DNA of 64,000 nt from Streptomyces sp. AC512_CC834 (GTDB lineage: Bacteria > Actinomycetota > Actinomycetes > Streptomycetales > Streptomycetaceae), in the NCBI RefSeq assembly GCF_019049325.1, contig NZ_JAGMUO010000030.1, positions 97,149 through 161,148 of the forward strand, in the 5' to 3' direction. Both the position numbers and the translations under genes were made by a program. The notes under the pieces are model-generated. The model made no database searches. It saw nothing but the letters and a program-made list of their open reading frames with translations, and had not been told where the DNA came from. Below, in pieces: positions 1 to 8,555 of the stretch. Position 1 is the first letter of the stretch. Every line of letters starts with the position of its first letter.

Positions 1-29
1 CGACGGGACCCCCGACCCGGACGCCTCGG

Positions 30-1367
30 CTACGGTCCCAGAACCCGGCGCAAGTAGTCGTTCTGGAACAGACGATCCGGGTCGAGACGGTCCCGCAGCG
101 CCGTGAACTCGCCGAAGCGCGGATACACCCGGGAGAAGTACTCGGCGTCCCGGGTGTGGATCTTGCCCCAGTGCGGCCGGCCCTCGTGCGCCGTGAATAC
201 GCGCTCGGCGGCGGTGAAGTACGCCTGGTAGGGCGTGCCCCGGAACATGTGCACGGCGATGTACGCGCTGTCGCGCCCCGAGGCGGTGGACAGCGTGATG
301 TCGTCGGCCGGGGCCGTGCGCACCTCGACCGGGAAGCTGATCCGCAGCCGTGACCGTTCGACCATCGCCCGCAGTTCGCGCAGCGTCTCGACGACGGCCT
401 CGCGCGGAACGGCGTACTCCATCTCCACGAACCGCACCCGGCGCGGAGAGGTGAAGACCTTGTAGGGGGTGTCCGTGTACGTACGCGCGGAGAGCGCCTT
501 GCTGGAGATCCGCGCGATCGCGGGGACGGCGGCCGGCGCCGCGCGGCCGACCCAGTTGGCCGCCTGGAAGACGCCGTTGGACAGGAACTCGTCCTCGAAC
601 CAGCCCTGGAGCCTTCCCACCGGCTGCTCGGGGCCGGCGCTGCGGTTGTTGCGCTTGGTGTTGGTGCTGCCGGTGTGCGGGAACCAGTAGAACTCGAAGT
701 GCTCGTTCTCGGACCACAGCTCGTCGAACTCGGCGAGGACGCGCTCGAACGGCATCGGCTCCTCGCGGGCCGTCAGCAGGAAGACCGGCTCCACGGCGAA
801 GGTGATCGCGGTGACGACGCCCAGGGCGCCCAGGCCGATCCGGGCGGCGGCGAAGACTTCGGGGTTCTCCTGCTCGGAGCAGGTCAGCACCGCTCCGTCC
901 GCCGTGACCAGTTCCAGGCCCCGGATCTGGGCGGCGATCGAGGCCGAGTCGCGGCCCGTGCCGTGGGTGCCGGTACTGGTGGCCCCGGAGACGGTCTGCT
1001 CCATGATGTCGCCCATGTTCGTCAGCGACAGACCCTCCCGCGCGAGGGCCATGTTGAGCCTCTTGAGCGGGGTGCCGGCCTCGACCGTGACCGTCATGGC
1101 GGCGCGATCAATGCCGCGGATGCCCGTCAACAGTTGAGGGCGGATCAACACACCGTTCGTCGCGGCTATGGACGTGAAGGAGTGCCCGGTGCCGACCGCC
1201 TTGACCCGCAGCCCGTCCTCGGCCGCCTTGCGTACGGCGCCGGCCAGTTCGTCGACGGAGGCGGGAGCGACCTCCCGCGCGGGGCGCGCGGAGACGTTGC
1301 CGCCCCAGTTACGCCATGTGCTGTTCCGGCCGTTCGTCCTGCCGCTCGCCGTGCGTGTGCTGCTCAA
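30..1367 (-). CDS. D-arabinono-1,4-lactone oxidase family FAD-dependent oxidoreductase
   Basis: This 445-residue flavoprotein probably oxidises a sugar lactone or polyol in the cytoplasm. The N-terminal half is an FAD-binding (PCMH-type) domain; GTGHSF around residue 60 fits the motif whose His carries covalent FAD in aldonolactone and alditol oxidases, and STGTHGTG follows near residue 131. The C-terminal ALO domain ends with the family signature HWGK at about residues 399-402. The start is a TTG preceded by GGGAGGG. It overlaps the end of the upstream MFS gene by 59 bp, so the two are probably translationally coupled. The exact substrate cannot be read from the sequence; an L-gulono- or D-arabinono-lactone is the family default. 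Confidence 0.88.
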   Translation of the reverse strand: MSSTRTASGRTNGRNSTWRNWGGNVSARPAREVAPASVDELAGAVRKAAEDGLRVKAVGTGHSFTSIAATNGVLIRPQLLTGIRGIDRAAMTVTVEAGTPLKRLNMALAREGLSLTNMGDIMEQTVSGATSTGTHGTGRDSASIAAQIRGLELVTADGAVLTCSEQENPEVFAAARIGLGALGVVTAITFAVEPVFLLTAREEPMPFERVLAEFDELWSENEHFEFYWFPHTGSTNTKRNNRSAGPEQPVGRLQGWFEDEFLSNGVFQAANWVGRAAPAAVPAIARISSKALSARTYTDTPYKVFTSPRRVRFVEMEYAVPREAVVETLRELRAMVERSRLRISFPVEVRTAPADDITLSTASGRDSAYIAVHMFRGTPYQAYFTAAERVFTAHEGRPHWGKIHTRDAEYFSRVYPRFGEFTALRDRLDPDRLFQNDYLRRVLGP

Positions 1368-2565
1368 CGGTCCCTCCCCGACGCGGATCCGGCCGCTTGA
1401 GCCGGCGGTACCCGAGGAAACCGACCGCGACCGCGACGGCCCCGGCCACCGCCGGAACCCCGTACCCCGCGCGCGCTCCGGAGGCGTCGATCACCCAGCC
1501 GCCCGCGGAGGAGCCGAGCGCGACCCCGACCGCGAGTCCGGTACTCACCCAGGTCATGCCCTCGGTGAGCTGCGTGCGTGGTACGTGCTCTTCGATGAGG
1601 GACATCGTCGTGATCATCGTGGGAGCGATGGACAGACCCGCAACGAACAGCGCCGCGGCCAGAAACAGCAGGTTTCCGACCAGTAGGAGTGGGATCATAC
1701 TCACGGCCATCGTGCAGACCCCCAGCAGCCAGCGGCGCTCGGGCGGTCCGGTGAAGCGCAGCAGCCCGAAAATCATGGCCGCCGTGCACGATCCCGCCGC
1801 GTACAGGGCGAGTACGAGGCTGGCGGCGGCCTTGTGCCCCTCCTCCTCGGCGAACGCCACGGTGACGACGTCGATGGCCCCGAAGATCGCTCCCGTGGCG
1901 GCGAACGTGCCGACCAGGACCCGAAGCCCCCGGGAGCGCAGCGCGGTGCCGCCGCCCTTGTGCTCGCGCGGGTGCGGTTCAGGTTCGGTGGCACGCTGCG
2001 AGGTCAGCCAGAAGACGCCCGTGGCCAGGAAGCAGGCGGCGAGCAGCGGCCCGGCCTCCGGGAACCAGGCCGTGGACAGGCCGATGGAGATGATCGGCCC
2101 GAAGATGAAACAGACCTCGTCCACCACGGACTCGAAGGAGTACGCGGTGTGCAGTCGCGGCGTCCCCCGGTACAGGGCCGCCCAGCGGGACCGGACCATC
2201 GCGCCGAGGCTCGGCACGCAGCCGATGCCGACGCAGGCCACGAACAGCACCCAGTCCGGCCACCCGTGGTGCGCCGCGGGCAGCAGCACCGCGGCCGCGG
2301 TGAGCGACACCAGGGTCGCCGGGCGCAGCACCCGCCGCTGCCCGTACCGGTCCACCAGGCGGGAGACCTGCGGTCCGGCCACGGCGGCGGCGAGCGCGAT
2401 GGTGGCCGACAGCGCCCCGGCCAGCCCGTACCGCCCGGTGAGCTGCGAGATCATCGTCACCACGCCGATGCCCATCATCGACAGCGGCATCCGGCCGAGG
2501 AAGCCCGCGGTGGAGAAGGCCCTGGTGCCGGGGGAGGCGAACAGCGCGCGGTAGGGGCTGGGCAA
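1309..2565 (-). CDS. MFS transporter
   Basis: A 12-helix major facilitator superfamily exporter-like protein. Alternating hydrophobic segments span the whole length, and the helix 2-3 loop carries a motif-A-like DRYGQRR sequence. I place the start at the TTG at 2565, eight bases after a GGAG, because the conserved MFS sequence (PYRALFASPGTRAF) begins there. The frame stays open to a GTG at 2712, but that extension is not membrane-protein-like and would run through a tandem 11-bp repeat. The 3' end overlaps the oxidase gene downstream. It is transcribed away from hemH. Substrate unknown. Confidence 0.85.
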   Translation of the reverse strand: MPSPYRALFASPGTRAFSTAGFLGRMPLSMMGIGVVTMISQLTGRYGLAGALSATIALAAAVAGPQVSRLVDRYGQRRVLRPATLVSLTAAAVLLPAAHHGWPDWVLFVACVGIGCVPSLGAMVRSRWAALYRGTPRLHTAYSFESVVDEVCFIFGPIISIGLSTAWFPEAGPLLAACFLATGVFWLTSQRATEPEPHPREHKGGGTALRSRGLRVLVGTFAATGAIFGAIDVVTVAFAEEEGHKAAASLVLALYAAGSCTAAMIFGLLRFTGPPERRWLLGVCTMAVSMIPLLLVGNLLFLAAALFVAGLSIAPTMITTMSLIEEHVPRTQLTEGMTWVSTGLAVGVALGSSAGGWVIDASGARAGYGVPAVAGAVAVAVGFLGYRRLKRPDPRRGGTVEQHTHGERQDERPEQHMA

Positions 2566-2592
2566 CGAGGTCTCCGGAAACGACTCGGTGGC

Positions 2593-2625
2593 GCTCAGTG
2601 ACGGCTCAGTGACGGCTCGGTTCTG
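2593..2625. promoter_or_regulatory. Three tandem 11-bp repeats, candidate response-regulator operator
   Basis: Two perfect head-to-tail copies of GCTCAGTGACG (2593-2603, 2604-2614) are followed by a weaker third unit GCTCGGTTCTG. They lie 28-60 bp upstream of the proposed MFS start and about 140 bp upstream of hemH. The same three-unit arrangement recurs at 5196-5228. Direct repeats one helical turn apart are typical sites for OmpR-family regulators; CutR is encoded nearby, but a link is only inference. Confidence 0.5.
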
Positions 2626-2765
2626 TGACGGCGCAGTAAGGTGCGAATGCCGCCGATACAGCTTACTCGGCGGCAGGCCCGGGAACACCCCCGCGGACCT
2701 GCTGAAACGCACGGTCGGTACCCCACCGTTTCCGCGCTGTCAGTGCCGGGTGGCAGGATCGAGAC

Positions 2766-3893
2766 ATGCCAGACGTGCTCGATGCCAGCCCCTACGACGC
2801 CCTGCTCCTGCTCTCGTTCGGCGGCCCGGAGGGCCCGGACGACGTCGTCCCGTTCCTGGAGAACGTGACCCGCGGGCGAGGCATCCCCAAGGAACGCCTC
2901 AAGGAAGTCGGACAGCACTACTTCCTCTTCGGCGGAATCAGCCCCATCAACGACCAGAACCGCGCCCTGCTGGGCGCCCTCCGCAAGGACTTCGCCGAGC
3001 ACGGCCTGGACCTGCCGGTCTACTGGGGCAACCGCAACTGGGCGCCGTACCTGACGGACACCCTGCGTGAGATGGTCCGCGACGGCCGCCGCCGCATCCT
3101 GGTCCTGGCCACCAGCGCCTACGCCTCGTACTCGGGCTGCCGCCAGTACCGCGAGAACCTCGCGGAGGCGCTCGCCGCCCTGGAGGCCGAGGGACTGGAG
3201 CTGCCGAAGACCGACAAGCTCCGGCACTACTTCAACCACCCCGGCTTCGTCGAGCCCATGGTCGACGGGCTCGTCGAGTCCCTCGCCGGGCTGCCCGAGG
3301 AGGTCCGGGACGGCGCGCACATCGCGTTCTCGACCCACTCGATCCCCACCGCCGCCGCGGACACCTCCGGTCCGGTCGACGCGCACGGCGACGGCGGGGC
3401 GTACGTGCGCCAGCACCTGGACGTGGCGCGGGTGATCGCCGACGCCGTCCGCGAGCGCACCGGTGTCGACCACCCCTGGCAGCTCGTCTACCAGTCACGC
3501 TCGGGCGCCCCGCACATCCCGTGGCTGGAGCCCGACATCTGCGACCACCTGGAGGAGCGTCACGCGGCCGGCGTCCCCGCCGTCGTGATGGCCCCCATCG
3601 GATTCGTCTCCGACCACATGGAGGTCCTGTACGACCTCGACACGGAGGCCACCGCCAAGGCCGGGGAGCTGGGGCTGCCGGTGCGCCGCTCGGCCACGGT
3701 GGGCGCCGACCCGCGGTTCGCCGCGGCCGTCCGCGACCTCGTCCTGGAGCGGGCCGCCGACGAACGCGGGCAGGAGGTCACCCCTTGTGCCCTCGGCGCC
3801 CTGGGTGCGAGCCACAACCTGTGCCCGGTCGGCTGCTGCCCCGCCCGTGCCGCACGTCCCGCCGCCGCGGGCGCCGACAGTCCCTACGCGTGA
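2766..3893 (+). CDS. hemH: Ferrochelatase (coproporphyrin ferrochelatase type)
   Basis: Inserts Fe2+ into a porphyrin during haem synthesis; in Actinobacteria the substrate is normally coproporphyrin III. The 375-residue protein has the N-terminal SFGGPEG motif, the catalytic His in FSTHSIP (about residue 191) and the acidic metal-site motif SDHMEVLYD (about 281-289). The C-terminus contains four cysteines (one, then LCPVGCC), the pattern that binds a [2Fe-2S] cluster in actinobacterial ferrochelatases. The start is an ATG preceded by GGCAGGA. The next gene starts 8 bp after the stop, so the two form an operon. Confidence 0.96.
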   Translation: MPDVLDASPYDALLLLSFGGPEGPDDVVPFLENVTRGRGIPKERLKEVGQHYFLFGGISPINDQNRALLGALRKDFAEHGLDLPVYWGNRNWAPYLTDTLREMVRDGRRRILVLATSAYASYSGCRQYRENLAEALAALEAEGLELPKTDKLRHYFNHPGFVEPMVDGLVESLAGLPEEVRDGAHIAFSTHSIPTAAADTSGPVDAHGDGGAYVRQHLDVARVIADAVRERTGVDHPWQLVYQSRSGAPHIPWLEPDICDHLEERHAAGVPAVVMAPIGFVSDHMEVLYDLDTEATAKAGELGLPVRRSATVGADPRFAAAVRDLVLERAADERGQEVTPCALGALGASHNLCPVGCCPARAARPAAAGADSPYA

Positions 3894-3901
3894 AGGGCCC
3901 C

Positions 3902-4720
3902 GTGACCGACGTGACGACCGATCCGCTCCACGCCGACCTGCTGAAGATCGCCCAGGAGGCGGCCCACCGCGCCGGCGAGCTGCTGCGGGACGGCCGCCCG
4001 GCCGACCTCGCGGTCGCCGCCACCAAGTCCAGCCCGATCGACGTGGTCACCGAGATGGACATCGCGGCGGAGAAACTGATCACCGGGCTGATCGCCGACC
4101 GCCGCCCCGACGACGGCTTCCTCGGCGAGGAGGGCTCCGCCGTGGAGGGCACGAGCGGTGTCCGCTGGGTCATCGACCCGCTCGACGGCACGGTCAACTA
4201 CCTCTACGGACTGCCCACCTGGGCGGTCTCCATCGCCGCCGAGCAGGACGGCGAGCGGGTGGCCGGAGCCGTCGTGGCCCCGATGCGGGGCGAGTCCTAC
4301 CACGCGCTGCTCGGCGGCGGCGCCTGGGCGACGGGAGCCTGGGAGGGCGAACGCAGGCTGTCCTGCCGGTCCGCCGCGCCGCTGGACCAGGCGCTGGTCT
4401 CCACCGGGTTCAACTACGTCGCCGACGTCCGCGCGGAGCAGGCCGAGATCGCGCGACGGCTCATTCCGCTGGTGCGGGACATCCGGCGCGGCGGCTCGGC
4501 CGCCATCGACCTGTGCGACGTGGCCGCGGGACGCCTCGACGGCTACTACGAGCGAGGCCTGCACCCCTGGGACCTCGCGGCAGGCGACCTGATCGCCCGG
4601 GAGGCGGGCGCGGTGACCGGCGGACGCCCCGGTGAGCGCCCCACCGGCGCCCTGACGATCGCCGCCACCCCGGCCGTCTTCGAGCCCCTCCAGCGGCTCC
4701 TGACGGACTTCGGCGCGTAG
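3902..4720 (+). CDS. Inositol monophosphatase family protein
   Basis: A 272-residue Mg2+-dependent, Li+-sensitive-type sugar phosphatase. The family signatures are present in order: GEEGS (metal ligand Glu), WVIDPLDGTVNY (metal ligands Asp-Pro-Leu-Asp-Gly-Thr) and HPWDLAAG near the C-terminus. The GTG start at 3902 is eight bases past the hemH stop, and the first residues match the usual family start; the longer open frame upstream is out-of-frame hemH sequence. Likely cotranscribed with hemH. The substrate may be inositol phosphate, histidinol phosphate or another small phosphate ester. Confidence 0.93.
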   Translation: MTDVTTDPLHADLLKIAQEAAHRAGELLRDGRPADLAVAATKSSPIDVVTEMDIAAEKLITGLIADRRPDDGFLGEEGSAVEGTSGVRWVIDPLDGTVNYLYGLPTWAVSIAAEQDGERVAGAVVAPMRGESYHALLGGGAWATGAWEGERRLSCRSAAPLDQALVSTGFNYVADVRAEQAEIARRLIPLVRDIRRGGSAAIDLCDVAAGRLDGYYERGLHPWDLAAGDLIAREAGAVTGGRPGERPTGALTIAATPAVFEPLQRLLTDFGA

Positions 4721-5195
4721 GCCTGCGGCGGTATGACGGACGGCGGAAGGCGGAAGGCGGAAGGCGGGAACCGGTCGGGCGCGCGGGAGCGCCGTCGGCG
4801 CCTTGCCCCAGCGGCCTCGCCCGCGCCGTGGGTCGCCCGAGCCCGGCACGCGGCGCCCGTGCGGGGCGCGGGACCCGTGCGGGCGCGTCCCGTGCGGGCG
4901 CGTCCCGTGTGTCCGCCGGCCACTGCTCCTCGCGTCCTCGCGCGTGTCCCAGCGCGCGTCCGGACCTCCGCGGCACTCTCGGCCAGATCGACGGACAGCC
5001 GTGTCTCCTCGCGCGCGTCCGGACCGCTCCTCCGCCCGACCGCCCGACCGAGCCGGGACGCTTGGCCGCCTCCTCCCGGAGACCGCTCCGCTCCGGCTCG
5101 ACCCGCCACCGGCCCGGCGCGGGCACGCCCGTGCCCCAGCCGCCCACCCGCGCTGAGCGTCAGCTCCGCCCGAGCCGCCACCACCCTCCGCGACA

Positions 5196-5228
5196 GCTCA
5201 GTGATCGCTCAGTGACCGCTCGATACGC
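5196..5228. promoter_or_regulatory. Second set of three tandem 11-bp repeats
   Basis: GCTCAGTGATC, GCTCAGTGACC and GCTCGATACGC follow one another without gaps, matching the set at 2593-2625 unit for unit. The site lies in noncoding sequence about 700 bp before cutR and downstream of the small gene on the opposite strand. Confidence 0.45.
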
Positions 5229-5282
5229 ACCGCGCCCGTGTCGCCGACGGGCCACGCCGCGCACCGCCGGGCGTCCACCCGC

Positions 5283-5324
5283 ACGACGGGGCCCCGGCGC
5301 TGGATCTCGCCGGGGCCCCGTCGT
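5283..5324 (-). terminator. Intrinsic terminator with perfect 17-bp stem
   Basis: ACGACGGGGCCCCGGCG at 5283-5299 pairs perfectly with 5308-5324 across an 8-nt loop. It begins 12 bp beyond the stop codon of the small gene ending at 5336, so it most likely terminates that minus-strand transcript. Confidence 0.85.
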
Positions 5325-5335
5325 TCACGGGCCGA

Positions 5336-5509
5336 TCAGGCGTTGGTCGCGCTGACCTCCACACCGTGCTCGGCAGCGAGACGGCGCAGATCGTCGAGCT
5401 CGCCCAACTCCACCTCGACAAGGAACTCGTCGCCCTCGTCGCGGGCCCGGGACAGGTCGGTCTCGGTCGTCTTTATGCGCTGCAGAAGTCCTGCGGTGAA
5501 AGCGTCCAT
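5336..5509 (-). CDS. Small conserved hypothetical protein (57 aa)
   Basis: Encodes a 57-residue, strongly acidic helical protein beginning MDAFTAGLLQRI. It has no cysteines, membrane segment or catalytic motif. The ATG at 5509 follows a GGGGGC Shine-Dalgarno-like run, and a perfect terminator lies just past the stop, so it looks like a genuine monocistronic gene. The very long open frame continuing upstream on this strand is only the antisense of cutR and cutS. Function unknown; the high Glu/Asp content and coiled-coil-like heptads suggest a small protein-protein interaction module. Confidence 0.75.
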   Translation of the reverse strand: MDAFTAGLLQRIKTTETDLSRARDEGDEFLVEVELGELDDLRRLAAEHGVEVSATNA

Positions 5510-5935
5510 GCTGCGCCCCCTCGTCCTGGGTCGTGGGTCGTTGGCACGGGGGTGTGCCGTTCGGAAGGGGCGATCACGTCTCCGGTGGAGTGCCCAGCGC
5601 TGCCCGGCCGGGCGGCGACGGTGCCGGACACCCACGCCCGCTCTGCGGAAGCGGACCGCGGCGTACCGCGCGGTGACGCGGTACAGGCAGAGCGTGATCG
5701 CGGGGTGTAAAGCCGTCCTCCCCCAGCTCCTCTTCGCGGAAACCTCAACCACGAGAGAAAATCTCGCATTCCCGCTCCGGCGCCCTTCTTCGGCACCCGG
5801 CTCCTCACCCCTCCTCACCCGTCTTACAGCCGACTTATGGCCGAAAAGGGCAGGATGGAGGCAACACACCCACCAGGCCCTGCCCTCGTGCGCCCGAGAA
5901 GCGCTACGCGGGTGGACACAGGAAGGACAAGCGAC

Positions 5936-6589
5936 GTGCGCGTACTCGTCGTCGAGGACGAGCAACTGCTCGCCGATGCGGTGGCCACCGGACTGCGCCG
6001 GGAGGCCATGGCCGTCGACGTCGTGTACGACGGTGCGGCCGCCCTGGAGCGCATCGGCGTCAACGACTACGACGTGGTCGTCCTGGACCGCGACCTCCCC
6101 CTCGTGCACGGCGACGACGTGTGCCGCAAGATCGTCGAGCTGGGCATGCCCACGCGTGTGCTCATGCTCACGGCGTCCGGCGACGTCAGCGACCGCGTCG
6201 AGGGCCTGGAGATCGGCGCCGACGACTACCTGCCCAAGCCCTTCGCGTTCAGCGAGCTGATCGCCCGGGTGCGTGCCCTGGGCCGGCGTACCAGCGTGCC
6301 CCTGCCGCCCGTCCTGGAGCGCGCCGGGATCAAGCTCGACCCGAACCGCCGCGAGGTCTTCCGCGACGGCAAGGAGGTGCAGCTCGCCCCCAAGGAGTTC
6401 GCCGTCCTCGAGGTCCTGATGCGCAGCGAGGGCGCCGTGGTCTCCGCGGAGCAGTTGCTGGAGAAGGCCTGGGACGAGAACACCGACCCGTTCACCAACG
6501 TCGTGCGCGTGACCGTCATGACCCTGCGCCGCAAGCTGGGCGAGCCGCCCGTCATCGTCACCGTCCCCGGCTCCGGCTACCGGATCTGA
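5936..6589 (+). CDS. cutR: Response regulator CutR
   Basis: A 217-residue OmpR-family response regulator. The receiver domain occupies about residues 1-115, with the acidic pair VEDE, phosphoacceptor D51 in LDRD and Lys in LPKPF. The C-terminal winged helix (about 125-217) ends with VPGSGYRI. The start is the GTG at 5936 with GGAAGGA 8 bases upstream; upstream in-frame codons are not conserved-looking. cutS follows after 6 bp. Gene order and sequence match the CutRS system of Streptomyces, first found through effects on melanin and copper phenotypes in S. lividans. Confidence 0.93.
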   Translation: MRVLVVEDEQLLADAVATGLRREAMAVDVVYDGAAALERIGVNDYDVVVLDRDLPLVHGDDVCRKIVELGMPTRVLMLTASGDVSDRVEGLEIGADDYLPKPFAFSELIARVRALGRRTSVPLPPVLERAGIKLDPNRREVFRDGKEVQLAPKEFAVLEVLMRSEGAVVSAEQLLEKAWDENTDPFTNVVRVTVMTLRRKLGEPPVIVTVPGSGYRI

Positions 6590-6595
6590 CCGGCC

Positions 6596-7840
6596 GTGGC
6601 GACGACACCCGCGCCCCCCGGGGCGCCTCCGAAGCCCACCTGGGACCCCCGGTCGGTCACCCCCCTGCCGTGGCTGCGTCCCACCATCCGGATACGGCTC
6701 ACGCTGCTGTACGGCGGCATGTTCCTGATCGCCGGCATCCTGCTGCTGTCGATCATCTACCTGCTCGCCGCCCAGGCGGTGCGCACCGGCAACGAACCGC
6801 TGTACAAGATCGTCGACTTCGCCGACCTCAAGGTCTCCAGCAGCACCTGTCCCGTGGTCGACAACGGCAACCTGTCGCTGTCCGACTTCAACGCCGCGAT
6901 CAGCGACTGCATGGACCACCAGCGCAAGGTCGCCCTGGACAACCTGCTCAGCCGCTCGCTGCTGGCGCTGCTCGGCCTCGCCGTGATCGCCTTCGCCTTC
7001 GGCTACGCCATGGCCGGCCGCGTCCTGTCGCCGCTGGGCCGGATCACCCGCACCGCGCGCGCGGTGGCGGGCTCCGACCTCTCCCGCCGGATCGAGCTGG
7101 ACGGCCCGGACGACGAGCTGAAGGAGCTGGCGGACACCTTCGACGACATGCTGGAGCGGCTGCAGCGCGCCTTCACCGCCCAGCAGCGTTTCGTCGGCAA
7201 CGCCTCCCACGAGCTGCGCACCCCGCTGGCGATCAACCGCACCCTGCTGGAAGTGCACCTGTCCGATCCGAACGCCCCCGTGGAGCTCCAGCAGCTCGGC
7301 AAGACGCTGCTGGCCACCAACGAACGCAGTGAGCAGCTCGTCGAGGGCCTGCTGCTGCTCGCCCGCAGCGACAACCAGATCGTCGAGCGCAAACCGGTGG
7401 ACCTCGCCGAGGTGGCCGGCCAGGCCATCGACCAGGCGCACGGCGAGGCGGACGGCAAGGGCGTGGAGATCCGCGGCACACGCGAGGCAGCGGTCGTCCA
7501 GGGCAACGGCGTCCTGCTGGAGCGCATCGCCCTGAACCTCGTCCAGAACGCCGTGCGCTACAACGTGGCCGAACAGGGCTGGGTGGAGGTCACCACGGCG
7601 CTGGAGAGCGGCCAGGCGGTCCTGGTGGTCACCAACACCGGCCCGGTCGTGCCGGCGTACGAGGTCGACAACCTCTTCGAGCCGTTCCGGCGGCTGCGCA
7701 CCGAGCGGACGGGCAGCGACAAGGGCGTGGGGCTCGGTCTGTCCATCGCGCGGTCCGTGGCCCGGGCGCACGGCGGGCACATCTACGCGTCGCCGCGCGA
7801 GGGCGGAGGGCTCGTGATGCGGGTGACGCTGCCCGTCTGA
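6596..7840 (+). CDS. cutS: Sensor histidine kinase CutS
   Basis: A 414-residue membrane kinase. Two transmembrane helices (about residues 35-62 and 120-145) flank an extracytoplasmic loop of about 55 residues containing only two cysteines (in STCPVV and ISDCMD), a plausible disulphide switch. HAMP (about 145-195), DHp with phosphoacceptor His in NASHELRTPL (about H205) and a HATPase domain with N-box LVQNAVRYN and GVGLGLSIA follow. The GTG start lies 6 bp after cutR. The two-cysteine loop supports extracellular redox sensing, which is inference here. Confidence 0.93.
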   Translation: MATTPAPPGAPPKPTWDPRSVTPLPWLRPTIRIRLTLLYGGMFLIAGILLLSIIYLLAAQAVRTGNEPLYKIVDFADLKVSSSTCPVVDNGNLSLSDFNAAISDCMDHQRKVALDNLLSRSLLALLGLAVIAFAFGYAMAGRVLSPLGRITRTARAVAGSDLSRRIELDGPDDELKELADTFDDMLERLQRAFTAQQRFVGNASHELRTPLAINRTLLEVHLSDPNAPVELQQLGKTLLATNERSEQLVEGLLLLARSDNQIVERKPVDLAEVAGQAIDQAHGEADGKGVEIRGTREAAVVQGNGVLLERIALNLVQNAVRYNVAEQGWVEVTTALESGQAVLVVTNTGPVVPAYEVDNLFEPFRRLRTERTGSDKGVGLGLSIARSVARAHGGHIYASPREGGGLVMRVTLPV

Positions 7841-7923
7841 GATCATGACCCCGACATCTCACCGAGACCCGAGGATGTTCGCTTTGAGCGGAATTTCCAG
7901 GCCACCGGCCGGGGAGTCGCGTG

Positions 7924-7937
7924 TGTGATCGATCACA
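7924..7937. promoter_or_regulatory. CRP/FNR-like palindrome
   Basis: TGTGATCGATCACA is a perfect 14-bp palindrome, flanked by a further inverted pair GTCGC/GCGAC. It resembles the GTG-N-CAC half-sites of Streptomyces Crp-type regulators. It sits 84 bp past cutS and about 310 bp before the DUF4193 gene. Confidence 0.45.
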
Positions 7938-7963
7938 GCGACGGCTTTCCCGTCCTCTACTCT

Positions 7964-8026
7964 CCGTGATCATGCACCCTGTCGGAAAGCCGGGAAAATC
8001 CCGGTTTTCAGGGGCCCTGATCACGG
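7964..8026. promoter_or_regulatory. Nested hairpin between cutS and the DUF4193 gene
   Basis: CCGTGATCA (7964-7972) pairs with TGATCACGG (8018-8026). Inside, GAAAGCCGGG (7985-7994) pairs with CCCGGTTTTC (8000-8009) across an AAAAT loop, with one G-T pair. It could be the cutRS terminator, or a structured leader or operator for the gene starting at 8246. About 220 bp of sequence without a gene separate it from that start. Confidence 0.55.
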
Positions 8027-8245
8027 GAAGTACACGGTGAGACGCCTTTGAAGTGCGGCATTCGGACCGTGTACGGTCCCCATCGCCATCCAAGCCGATC
8101 ACTCATGAGGGGTCCGGTTGGGTGTCGATTGAGTAACAGACCTTGATGTGAGGCAAAATCTCCGCCTCAGGTCGGGCACAAGTCCGGCCTCTCACGCGTT
8201 ACGTGCGCTGAAGACACCGCAGACACCCAGAGGGGGAGAGCGACC

Positions 8246-8542
8246 ATGGCAACCGATTACGACACTCCACGCAAGACCGACGACGACGTCGACTCGGACA
8301 GTCTCGAAGAGCTGAAGGCCAGGCGGAACGACAAGTCCGCCGCGGCCGTCGACGTCGACGAGTTCGAGGCCGCGGAAGGACTCGAGCTTCCCGGCGCCGA
8401 CCTCTCGAACGAGGAACTGGCCGTCCGTGTACTGCCGAAGCAGCAGGACGAGTTCACCTGCATGAGCTGCTTCCTGGTGCACCACCGCAGCCAACTGGCC
8501 CGGGAGAAGAACGGCCAGCCGATCTGCCGCGACTGCGACTGA
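8246..8542 (+). CDS. DUF4193 zinc-ribbon-like acidic protein
   Basis: A 98-residue acidic protein. The C-terminus carries CMSC and CRDC pairs about 20 residues apart, a treble-clef or zinc-ribbon arrangement as in DksA-like and DUF4193 proteins. The first half is rich in Asp and Glu (DDDVDSDSLEE). The ATG follows GGGGGAGAG. The DUF4193 family is widespread in Actinobacteria and of unknown function; a role binding RNA polymerase or another macromolecule is conceivable but unproven. A long structured upstream region (7841-8245) suggests regulated expression. Confidence 0.85.
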   Translation: MATDYDTPRKTDDDVDSDSLEELKARRNDKSAAAVDVDEFEAAEGLELPGADLSNEELAVRVLPKQQDEFTCMSCFLVHHRSQLAREKNGQPICRDCD

Positions 8543-8555
8543 GGCGGGGTCGGCC

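Larger units (their letters stand above)
4721..5335. other. Gene-poor 615-bp interval
   Basis: No convincing gene is seen. Open frames on both strands translate to Arg/Ala/Pro-rich low-complexity sequence without domain features. The interval holds a (GGCGGAA)n run at about 4740-4767, short tandem repeats of CGTGCGGGCGCGTCC near 4860-4910, the triple 11-bp repeat at 5196-5228 and a strong hairpin at 5283-5324. Confidence 0.6.

Noticed and set aside
2593..2625. PhoP (Pho box) site
   Set aside because: 11-bp spacing fits, but the GTTCACC core is missing.
4733..5215. Possible 160-residue Arg/Ala-rich protein
   Set aside because: Low-complexity frame on repeats, no ribosome site, alternatives equally long on the other strand.
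5336..7846. 836-codon minus-strand open frame
   Set aside because: It is antisense to cutR and cutS; only the last 57 codons (5336-5509) have a ribosome site and terminator.
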